NCBI RefSeq assembly: GCF_002499975.2
Contig: NZ_CP052766.1
Coordinates: forward strand, 2,728,001 to 2,792,000
Direction: 5' to 3'
Length of the DNA stretch: 64,000 nucleotides
From: Alteromonas pelagimontana
Lineage (GTDB): Bacteria > Pseudomonadota > Gammaproteobacteria > Enterobacterales > Alteromonadaceae
The position numbers were made by a program, and so were the translations under genes. Below, one piece after another: positions 19,003 through 26,027 of the stretch (position 1 is its first letter; each line of letters opens with the position of its first letter). A model generated the notes under the pieces. It did not search any database. It was not told the origin of the DNA and saw nothing but the letters and a program-made list of their open reading frames with translations.

Positions 19003-21177
19003 ATGGCATTTATCGAGGTCGCAGTACCAGTACCTCTGAGGCAAACTTTCACTTACTTTTCAGATAGGACACTTGTGCCAGGTTTACGGGTGTTGGTGCC
19101 ATTCGGCAATCGCGAGCTTATTGGGGTAGTAATAAAAGACGCCCCCAGACCGGCTTCACCAGAAAAAATAAAGCCCATTAAAAAAATTTATGATGAGCAA
19201 CCTGTGCTTGATGGATTGCTCCTCTCACTCTGCCACTGGCTGTCACAATACTACCACCATCCGGTTGGTGAAGTAGCTCATACGATGCTGCCGGTGCTAC
19301 TGCGCAAAGGGGAATCTGCGCAACCGCAACCCATGCAGTTTTACAAAGTTGCCAACAGCGTAGATGTCGAAACATTGCACACCTTGAAACGCGCGAAGAA
19401 GCAGTACGCCTTGATAATGGCGTTGCAGGAAAGCCCGTTAGAGCTGTCATTGCTACGGGAGCAGTATTCCGCCTCAATAATTAACGCAGTCAAAGAAAAA
19501 GGCCTAATCGAAACCTTTGAAAAGCCAGCCAGTATCGAAGATAAATCATGGTTGGGAAAGCTGAAGATAGCTGAAAGACCGGTGCCCGATCCCGAACAGG
19601 CCATTGCTGTCACGGCGATTAATCAGCAAACCGGAAAGTTTGCGCCATTTCTGCTTGAAGGCGTAACAGGTAGCGGAAAAACCGAAGTTTATCTACAAGC
19701 CATTGAGCCAGTACTTCAGGCGGGTAAACAGGTGTTAATTCTGGTGCCGGAGATTGGGTTAACGCCCCAAACGGTGGATCGCTTTCGTCAACGCTTTGGC
19801 ATAGAAGTAGGGGTTTTGCACTCGCAGCTCAATGACAGCGCCAGACTAAGAGTGTGGCAGCAAGCGCGTGATGGCGAGCTGGGAATTATTATTGGCACTC
19901 GTTCAGCTATTTTTACCCCACTTAAATATCCCGGCATGTTAATTGTTGATGAAGAACATGACGAATCATTTAAGCAGCAGGATGGGCTGCGTTATCACGC
20001 GCGGGATCTTGCAGTCATGCGTGCGCAGGAATCGCAGATGCCGCTGGTAATGGGTACCGCCACGCCATCGCTGGAAACATTACAGAATGCGCTGGGAAAA
20101 CGGTATGGTCACCTTCAGCTCACGCGTAGAGCCGGTGGCGCGCAAGTCACTCGCCAGCATATTCTGGATATAAAAGATCAACCCGTGCGTTTTGGTATTG
20201 CTGAGGGAATGTTAAAGATTATTCGCCAACATCTTGAGCAGGGGAATCAGGTGCTGGTGTTTATTAATCGGCGGGGATTTGCGCCTGCAATTCTGTGCCA
20301 TCATTGCGGCGAGGTAGAACAATGTCATCGTTGTGAGCGACCCTTTACCGTGCATCGTGGTCATCGCCGCTTACAGTGCCATCACTGTGGTGCCACCAGA
20401 CCAATACCTTCATCCTGCTCTCATTGCCACAGCCCGGATTTAGTAACCGAAGGGGTGGGAACTGAGCAACTTGAGCAAGGTTTAACGCAGTTGTTTCCTA
20501 ATGCGTCGCAGGTGCGAATCGACAGCGATTCGGTACGGGGAAAAGATAAGTTGCAGCAAATATTGCAGGATATTAATCAGCAAAAATACCAGTTACTGAT
20601 AGGCACGCAAATCCTGTCTAAAGGACATCATTTTCCTCACGTTACGCTGGTAGTGGTACTTGATTGCGATGGTGCGTTATTTAGCGCAGATTTTCGGGCG
20701 GCCGAAAAGCTGGCACAGTTGATCACCCAGCTTGCCGGGCGTGCGGGGCGAGCCACTAAGCCAGGTGAAATGTGGTTACAAAGCCATAATCCGGCTCACC
20801 CGCTGTTACAGGACTTGGTGCAAAACGGCTATCACCATTTTGCGAGGCACGCTTTGTTAGAAAGAAAAATGGCGCTGCTGCCACCGTTTCAGTCTCAGAT
20901 CTTGTTGCGCGCAGAGGCAGTTCAAGCCGAGCAGGCGTTTACATTTTTGCAGCAGGCAAGACAGTATCTGGAAGATGCGCAATTGCAAGTAATGGGGCCC
21001 ATGCCCAGTTTGATGGAAAAACGCCAAGGCCGATATCGGTTCATTTTAGTTGCCCAGGCCGCGCATCGAAAGCCGCTTCACAATGTGGTTCGGCTGGCAC
21101 TTCCGGCAATAGCTGCTCAGCCGTTAGCCAGTCGAGTACGCTGGGCGCTGGATGTCGATCCTACAGATTTTACATAG
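19003..21177 (+). CDS. priA: primosomal protein N' (replication restart helicase PriA)
   Basis: A 724-residue superfamily 2 helicase that reloads the replisome at stalled forks. In order: the N-terminal 3'-DNA-end binding domain, Walker A (GVTGSGKTEVY), the DEEH box (VDEEHDESFKQQ), a cysteine-rich zinc-binding insert with four CxxC pairs (CHHCGEVEQCHRC; CHHCG; CSHC), and helicase motif VI (LAGRAGRATKPGE). ATG 19003 (MAFIEVAVPVPL) is chosen over GTG 18991, which sits almost on the Shine-Dalgarno AAGGGGAG. It is the first gene of the priA-ftsN-hslVU order. Confidence 0.97.
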   Translation: MAFIEVAVPVPLRQTFTYFSDRTLVPGLRVLVPFGNRELIGVVIKDAPRPASPEKIKPIKKIYDEQPVLDGLLLSLCHWLSQYYHHPVGEVAHTMLPVLLRKGESAQPQPMQFYKVANSVDVETLHTLKRAKKQYALIMALQESPLELSLLREQYSASIINAVKEKGLIETFEKPASIEDKSWLGKLKIAERPVPDPEQAIAVTAINQQTGKFAPFLLEGVTGSGKTEVYLQAIEPVLQAGKQVLILVPEIGLTPQTVDRFRQRFGIEVGVLHSQLNDSARLRVWQQARDGELGIIIGTRSAIFTPLKYPGMLIVDEEHDESFKQQDGLRYHARDLAVMRAQESQMPLVMGTATPSLETLQNALGKRYGHLQLTRRAGGAQVTRQHILDIKDQPVRFGIAEGMLKIIRQHLEQGNQVLVFINRRGFAPAILCHHCGEVEQCHRCERPFTVHRGHRRLQCHHCGATRPIPSSCSHCHSPDLVTEGVGTEQLEQGLTQLFPNASQVRIDSDSVRGKDKLQQILQDINQQKYQLLIGTQILSKGHHFPHVTLVVVLDCDGALFSADFRAAEKLAQLITQLAGRAGRATKPGEMWLQSHNPAHPLLQDLVQNGYHHFARHALLERKMALLPPFQSQILLRAEAVQAEQAFTFLQQARQYLEDAQLQVMGPMPSLMEKRQGRYRFILVAQAAHRKPLHNVVRLALPAIAAQPLASRVRWALDVDPTDFT

Positions 21178-21372
21178 TTTGCAGTGGCATAGAGTTTTTG
21201 CGTAATATCCGGGCAGCATTTTACGCTTATAACGGTTACACTGGAGCCGCGGTTATCAGTGAATCTTGTCTCTTTGCTTAGTCATTAACGTTTACGCGCT
21301 GTCGCACGAGCGGCAAAATGAGACAATGGCTACTGCATATAAATTTTCATTAAGTAGGAATGAGTGCCATTT

Positions 21373-21939
21373 ATGGCTCAACGTGATTATGTTTCTCGTG
21401 GTCGAGCACCACAAAACAATAAAAATAGAAAAAAGAAACCCCCTAACAAGAGAGACGCCGGGCCACCTTCTGTGCCGTGGGTAAAAGTTGTCATTGTGTT
21501 TGCATTGCTTATCGGCTTTGGTGTTTTTTTATGGTCGATCAAAGATAATGCTGAGCCGCAAGCCGACGGCCCGGTTTCGGTGCTTCCCACACCCACGCCC
21601 AAAGAAGAACTTCCTGAGTTGCCTGAAGAAGAGTGGGAATATATAAAAACTTTGCCCGGCTATGAAGTAGAGGTGGAAGTCGCCGAGAGAGAGAAATCCG
21701 ATAAGCTCTATTTGCTACAGTGTGGATCGTTTCGTACTCGCTCTCAGGCTGAAGAAATGAAAGCTAATATCGCTTTTCAAGGACTGGAAGCACAAATTCG
21801 ACCCAGTTCAGGGAGTAATGGCGACTGGTTTCGCGTGATCCTTGGCCCACTGCAGAGTAAACGTGACGCAGAGGCGGCTAAGCACACCTTACGTAAAATA
21901 AATATTACTACCTGTATGATTCTGTACTGGAATCTCTAA
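21373..21939 (+). CDS. ftsN: cell division protein FtsN
   Basis: A 188-residue bitopic membrane protein that triggers septal peptidoglycan synthesis. The start MAQRDYVSRGR matches the conserved FtsN N terminus, followed by a Lys/Arg/Pro-rich cytoplasmic tail, a single helix (about 39-57), a short proline/glutamate-rich periplasmic linker, and a C-terminal SPOR domain (LYLLQCGSFRTRSQAEEMK) that binds denuded glycan. The linker is much shorter than in E. coli FtsN (319 residues), and no long Gln-rich section is present. Position between priA and hslV supports the call. Confidence 0.92.
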   Translation: MAQRDYVSRGRAPQNNKNRKKKPPNKRDAGPPSVPWVKVVIVFALLIGFGVFLWSIKDNAEPQADGPVSVLPTPTPKEELPELPEEEWEYIKTLPGYEVEVEVAEREKSDKLYLLQCGSFRTRSQAEEMKANIAFQGLEAQIRPSSGSNGDWFRVILGPLQSKRDAEAAKHTLRKINITTCMILYWNL

Positions 21940-21956
21940 ACTTCTTGTCTACTCAG

Positions 21957-21983
21957 GGTTCTGGTGATCCACCTGCCAGAACC
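21957..21983 (+). terminator. possible weak terminator after ftsN
   Basis: GGTTCTGG (21957-21964) and CCAGAACC (21976-21983) pair across an 11-base loop 18 bases past the ftsN stop, followed only by TTCT. It is weaker than the other terminators seen here. Confidence 0.45.
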
Positions 21984-22011
21984 TTCTGTCACCCGCAAAA
22001 ATTAAATTAGC

Positions 22012-22039
22012 CTTGAAAAACCCCGCCTGCGCCCCACTT
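22012..22039 (+). promoter_or_regulatory. sigma-32 (heat-shock) promoter for hslVU
   Basis: CTTGAAA at 22012-22018 and CCCCACTT at 22032-22039 with a 13-base spacer match the sigma-32 consensus (CTTGAAA, 13-14 bases, CCCCATnT). It lies 70 bases upstream of the hslV start, as expected for this heat-shock operon. Confidence 0.9.
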
Positions 22040-22110
22040 AGTTTTCATCGAATTAGAGATTAGCTCTGGCGTTTCATTTATCCGAGCATAACCCAAGACG
22101 GGGAAAACAA

Positions 22111-22635
22111 GTGACAACGATAGTATCAGTAAGACGAGACAATCAGGTTGTAATGGCTGGCGACGGTCAGGTGTCGCTGGGAAATACAGTCATGAAAGGG
22201 AACGCCCGTAAGGTGCGTCGCCTTTATCATAATAAAATTCTGGCCGGTTTTGCAGGTGGTACCGCCGATGCTTTCACACTCTTTGAGCGCTTTGAGGCTA
22301 AGCTGGAAGCACATCAGGGGCATTTAACGCGGGCGGCTGTAGAACTGGCTAAAGATTGGCGGACCGACCGTGCCTTACGCCGCTTGGAAGCGCTGTTGGC
22401 AGTGGCCGACGAAACAGCCTCATTTATTATTACCGGCAACGGCGATGTAGTGCAGCCCGAAAACGATCTGATTGCTATTGGATCGGGCGGTCCCTTTGCG
22501 CAGGCTGCGGCTACCGCCTTGCTGGAGAACTCACAACTCAGCGCAAAAGATATTGCTGAAAAAAGTTTAAATATCGCCGGTGACATTTGTGTGTTTACCA
22601 ACCATAGTCAAACCATAGAAGTGCTGGATTATTAA
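22111..22635 (+). CDS. hslV: ATP-dependent protease subunit HslV
   Basis: A 174-residue threonine peptidase of the proteasome-beta fold that forms a double hexamer degraded-substrate chamber under HslU. The start is GTG at 22111; after Met removal Thr2 becomes the nucleophilic Thr1 (MTTIVSVRR). Lys in GNARKVRRL and the GSGG loop are conserved. It is followed by hslU after 58 bases and preceded by a sigma-32 promoter. Confidence 0.97.
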   Translation: MTTIVSVRRDNQVVMAGDGQVSLGNTVMKGNARKVRRLYHNKILAGFAGGTADAFTLFERFEAKLEAHQGHLTRAAVELAKDWRTDRALRRLEALLAVADETASFIITGNGDVVQPENDLIAIGSGGPFAQAAATALLENSQLSAKDIAEKSLNIAGDICVFTNHSQTIEVLDY

Positions 22636-22693
22636 TTAGCAGGCAGCATGGGTATGCCGGTTATCGGCCAACAAGAGTAGATAAGGGTTTTGC

Positions 22694-24022
22694 ATGTCTG
22701 AAATGACACCTAGAGAAATAGTTCACGAGCTGGACCGTCATATTATCGGCCAGCAGGATGCCAAACGCGCAGTTTCTATTGCACTTCGCAATCGCTGGCG
22801 GCGTATGCAGTTACCTGACGAATTGCGTCAGGAAGTGACGCCGAAAAATATATTAATGATAGGCCCCACTGGCGTGGGAAAAACTGAAATTGCCCGCCGC
22901 TTGGCAAAATTGGCGAATGCTCCGTTCATTAAAGTTGAAGCAACCAAGTTCACAGAAGTTGGGTATGTGGGCAAGGAAGTCGAGTCCATTATCCGTGATC
23001 TGGCCGATATCGCAGTTAAAATGACCAAAGAACAGGAAATGGCCAAGGTAAAATATCGTGCTGAAGAAGCGGCTGAAGATCGCATTCTGGATGTGCTGTT
23101 ACCTCCACCGGAAAATGCCTGGGGACAAAAAGATAAGCAGGAAGATCGCGGCACCAGGCAAAACTTTCGTAAGAAGTTACGGCAGGGCGAACTGGACGAC
23201 AAAGAGATTGAAATCGATATTGCATTGCCGCAGATGGGCGTAGAAATTATGGCGCCTCCTGGTATGGAAGATATGACTAACCAGTTGCAAAGCATGTTTC
23301 AAAATCTTTCGGGTTCGCAGAAAAAAAAGAAAACGCTGAAGATCAAAGAGGCGTTTAAGCTGTTGATTGAAGAAGAGGCTGCGCGTCTGGTCAATCAGGA
23401 AGATTTAAAAGAAAAAGCTATTGAAGCCGTGGAGCAGCACGGCATTGTTTTTGTGGATGAGATTGACAAAATCTGTAAGCGCGAAGGCAATACCTCAGGC
23501 GACGTTTCTCGGGAAGGCGTACAGCGGGATTTACTGCCGCTGGTGGAAGGCTCAACGGTGTCCACCAAACATGGTATGGTAAAAACCGATCATATATTGT
23601 TTATTGCCTCCGGCGCTTTCCAAATGAGTAAACCCTCGGATCTAATTCCTGAACTACAGGGTCGTTTGCCCATTCGTGTTGAACTGACAGCGCTGGAAGT
23701 AGGCGATTTCGTCCGTATACTAACTGAACCCAATGCGTCTTTGACGGAACAGTATCGAGCGTTAATGGCCACTGAAGGTGTGACGGTGGAGTTTACCGAG
23801 TCGGGCATCCAGCGCATTGCAGAAGCAGCGTGGCGGGTCAATGAGCGCACGGAAAACATTGGTGCCCGACGTTTGCACACGGTTCTGGAACGGCTAATGG
23901 AAGATATCTCATTTGATGCTTCAGAAAAACACGGTCAGTCCTTTTCAATTGATGCTGAGTACGTGAATTCACATCTTGAATCTTTAGTAGATAACGAAGA
24001 CCTAAGCCGTTTCATCCTGTAG
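22694..24022 (+). CDS. hslU: ATP-dependent protease ATPase subunit HslU
   Basis: A 442-residue AAA+ unfoldase that feeds HslV. Walker A is [12 protein letters not shown], followed by the pore-loop region GYVGKEVES, the intermediate I domain (about residues 110-240, highly charged), Walker B FVDEIDKI, and sensor-2 [14 protein letters not shown]. The C-terminal LSRFIL tail, which inserts into HslV, is intact. Length is normal. Confidence 0.98.
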   Translation: MSEMTPREIVHELDRHIIGQQDAKRAVSIALRNRWRRMQLPDELRQEVTPKNILMIGPTGVGKTEIARRLAKLANAPFIKVEATKFTEVGYVGKEVESIIRDLADIAVKMTKEQEMAKVKYRAEEAAEDRILDVLLPPPENAWGQKDKQEDRGTRQNFRKKLRQGELDDKEIEIDIALPQMGVEIMAPPGMEDMTNQLQSMFQNLSGSQKKKKTLKIKEAFKLLIEEEAARLVNQEDLKEKAIEAVEQHGIVFVDEIDKICKREGNTSGDVSREGVQRDLLPLVEGSTVSTKHGMVKTDHILFIASGAFQMSKPSDLIPELQGRLPIRVELTALEVGDFVRILTEPNASLTEQYRALMATEGVTVEFTESGIQRIAEAAWRVNERTENIGARRLHTVLERLMEDISFDASEKHGQSFSIDAEYVNSHLESLVDNEDLSRFIL

Positions 24023-24047
24023 ATTCTTGTAGGTTGAGACGTTACAA

Positions 24048-24119
24048 AAAAGCCGCGATAGGACGTAATTCTATAGTTGGACTATTCAATTGCAGAGTCA
24101 CCTCTTAACCGCGGCTTTT
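24048..24119 (+). terminator. long-loop terminator-like inverted repeat after hslU
   Basis: AAAAGCCGCG (24048-24057) pairs with CGCGGCTTTT (24110-24119), then GTTTTTATTT. The 52 bases between contain a small inner hairpin (ATAG / CTAT), so this would fold as a branched terminator. The outer stem and T run support a terminator; the large insert is unusual. Confidence 0.6.
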
Positions 24120-24168
24120 GTTTTTATTTAGCTTGGTTATCGTTGCAACAACTGTAGTGTCTATTCCG

Positions 24169-25083
24169 CTAGGCTTCTTCGGTTGCGGTAAGTAGCCTCA
24201 CCAGGTTTTCTGTAAGCGGGAAGCCGGTGGTACGCTCAATATAAACAAAATAAGGGCAGGGGTTGGCCTCTAAGAAATAGTAACACCCGTTACTATCTCG
24301 TCGCCAGTCGATTGCACACCACACCATTCCTAACGCTTTACATACGGCCACTGCCTGCGCACAAACATGGCGCGGCGTTTCGTGAATTACTGCTGTCACC
24401 TTGGGGTCGTCGCGATAATCGGTATATTGGCTGTAGATTTCTACGCTGTAGGTGACATCGCCAAATACATAAGTGCGGATATCGGCGCCAGACACGTAAG
24501 CCTGTAAAGTCACTGGAGATAATGCCAGCGCCTTCACTAAATAAGCGTGGGACTGGTGCTTTCGTGAAGCAAGCTGAGCGGTGGCACCGCCGTGCACAGG
24601 TTTAATGATGACTTCATCATGTTCATTAAAGAAGCTCATCGATTGTAGTGGTGAGTTGCCGATGTAAGTAGCGGGAATGGGTATACCTAAGCGATAAACA
24701 TGATTAAGCTGCAGCGGTTTGCTTTGATGGTAACGTATGGCACCGACACCATTTACCCAGCGAATAGACGGGCAATAAAATAGAGTGTTCAGCGCACTCG
24801 CAGCATCCTGAGACGCAATAGCTTGCTGTGAACTCGTCAACTGAGTATTCGCTGATACAGGATTAAACTTATGCCAATACGCTGCGGCTATTTCATTAAA
24901 TCTTATGTTTTTGTCCGCTATTGCTAACGTGCCATTTGCGTTTGTAGGTTCCCAACTCAAAGCTATTGCTGATGGATACAACCGTGTATCCAGAATGATC
25001 GGAGTATGTCGTTGAGCCTCAAGCGCTGCGGCAACGTGCAGTATCTGGTAGTCATCATGCTGGCCGAGTAAAAGAATATTCAT
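24169..25083 (-). CDS. ATP-grasp peptide ligase of the microviridin/graspetide (MvdC/MvdD) type
   Basis: A 304-residue ATP-grasp enzyme. The N-terminal pre-ATP-grasp domain (NILLLGQHDDYQI; RFNEIAAAYWHKFNP) matches the layout of graspetide ligases, where the last segment reads like VWYRRxxP. The ATP-grasp core has VIIKPVHGGATAQL, the substrate-side DIRTYVFGD, SQYTDYRDDP, the catalytic-domain ending FLEANPCPYFVYIE (metal-binding Glu and Asn) and TGFPLTENLVRLL. Such enzymes form omega-ester or omega-amide bonds between Ser/Thr/Lys and Asp/Glu side chains of a ribosomal peptide. It lies 77 bases downstream of a Gly-Gly-leader peptide gene, making that its probable substrate. RimK-like amino-acid ligation is the alternative. 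Confidence 0.8.
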   Translation of the reverse strand: MNILLLGQHDDYQILHVAAALEAQRHTPIILDTRLYPSAIALSWEPTNANGTLAIADKNIRFNEIAAAYWHKFNPVSANTQLTSSQQAIASQDAASALNTLFYCPSIRWVNGVGAIRYHQSKPLQLNHVYRLGIPIPATYIGNSPLQSMSFFNEHDEVIIKPVHGGATAQLASRKHQSHAYLVKALALSPVTLQAYVSGADIRTYVFGDVTYSVEIYSQYTDYRDDPKVTAVIHETPRHVCAQAVAVCKALGMVWCAIDWRRDSNGCYYFLEANPCPYFVYIERTTGFPLTENLVRLLTATEEA

Positions 25084-25160
25084 GGCAAAATGTATCGTCC
25101 TGGAAACAAAAGAGAACCAGCACCATTGTTTTCTCTATGATGCTGGTCAGCCACAAAGAC

Positions 25161-25355
25161 TTAAAAAGTTTCGAGATCGGGCAGTTTGCCTCCATCTTCC
25201 CCAATAGCCAAAGTTATGTAATAAGGTGGTTCAACGGGACGAATTACCGGATTCAACGATGCATCAATCAGTTTATGTCTAGAGATATTTCCTCCCGCAA
25301 CAGCGGCAGTATCGGCGTCGGTAAGATGGTTTTCACTAAAAAATGGATGACTCAT
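25161..25355 (-). CDS. candidate RiPP precursor peptide with double-glycine leader
   Basis: A 64-residue peptide with no recognised family over its core. Residues 1-22 look like a bacteriocin-type leader ending in Gly-Gly (LTDADTAAVAGG), the site cut by C39 peptidases; the leader also has PFF at residues 4-6, recalling the PFF of microviridin leaders. The 42-residue core has Ser/Thr/Lys donors and a cluster of acidic acceptors at its C terminus (TLAIGEDGGKLPDLETF), and no Cys. A strong Shine-Dalgarno (AAGGAG, 8 bases before ATG) supports translation. The ATP-grasp gene follows and the C39 exporter lies upstream in the same transcript. The modification pattern is not predictable by eye. Confidence 0.75.
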   Translation of the reverse strand: MSHPFFSENHLTDADTAAVAGGNISRHKLIDASLNPVIRPVEPPYYITLAIGEDGGKLPDLETF

Positions 25356-25410
25356 AGTCTCGCTCCTTGAGGTTAAAATTATGGTTTATCTGCATCCATT
25401 GCAGATAACG

Positions 25411-25716
25411 TTATAGTACTGTTTTTTGTGTCTCCGTCGCCTGTCCGGAAGACGGGATCTCGTTTCTGATGTGTGGCTTCAGGTATGGAGATTGCGAAAC
25501 AGCATCGGATTGTCCCTGCAAGTAGCAGGACAACATGCATTCACGTAAGCTGATTATCCAGCACACGTTGAACGTCACTCCCACTACCCACATATTCGGA
25601 ACATTGCGGGTCATAAGATAATAAATGAAGCAGCATACTGAGGCTGCCAGCATCGGCATCAGTGCACTGATAACAAACAGCTCGGCTTCAAACTCAACCG
25701 TTTTATTAAAGCGCAT
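25411..25716 (-). CDS. two-helix membrane protein of the peptide cluster
   Basis: A 101-residue protein, not recognised. It has two hydrophobic segments (about 15-35 and 42-58) separated by TRNVPN, four Cys within or near the membrane parts, and a polar C-terminal tail of about 40 residues. The ribosome-binding site GGGAAG lies about 6 bases before the ATG, and the gene lies between the regulator and the precursor, so it should be in the operon. Small membrane proteins at this position in peptide clusters are often immunity proteins or accessory export factors; that is an inference only. Confidence 0.6.
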   Translation of the reverse strand: MRFNKTVEFEAELFVISALMPMLAASVCCFIYYLMTRNVPNMWVVGVTFNVCWIISLRECMLSCYLQGQSDAVSQSPYLKPHIRNEIPSSGQATETQKTVL

Positions 25717-25778
25717 AAAGATACTTCCCTTTAAACTGAAGATGCCGGACTCTTCTGATGCAACTACAGGTTGTTTTA

Positions 25779-26027
25779 TCAGCCATGTTGAACGGGCTGA
25801 TATAGTTGCCGGAAAAAGGATGCCATAAGCGAAGCGCGATTACGGATGTCGAGTTTGCGATAGATGTTTGCACAATGGAATTTAACCGTCCGTTCGCTAA
25901 TGAACAGCTGAGACGCGATGGTTTTGTTCGGCAAACCTTCCATAATTTTATGGGCAACTTGTAGCTCTCTTTTCGATAATAGCGCCAGGCGCTCCTCGAC
26001 ACTGGATTTTGAGGTATCTCTAGTCAT
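25779..26027 (-). CDS. HTH-only LuxR-family regulator
   Basis: An 82-residue protein that is a LuxR/GerE DNA-binding domain with no receiver or ligand domain: LSKRELQVAHKIMEGLPNKTIASQLFISERTVKFH is the canonical four-helix HTH, continuing NIYRKLDIRNRASL. The start at 26027 is supported by AGGAG 7 bases upstream; an open frame extends further left within the exporter gene but has no signal. It overlaps the last 8 bases of the exporter gene. Position inside the cluster suggests it controls it, possibly by self-activation. Confidence 0.85.
   Translation of the reverse strand: MTRDTSKSSVEERLALLSKRELQVAHKIMEGLPNKTIASQLFISERTVKFHCANIYRKLDIRNRASLMASFFRQLYQPVQHG

Noticed and set aside
24169..25083. 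Calling the ATP-grasp enzyme a glutathione or RimK-type ligase
   Set aside because: The N-terminal NEIAAAYWHKFNP segment, DYRDD and FLEANPCPYFVYIE pattern and neighbouring Gly-Gly peptide fit graspetide ligases better, though RimK-like ligation is not fully excluded.
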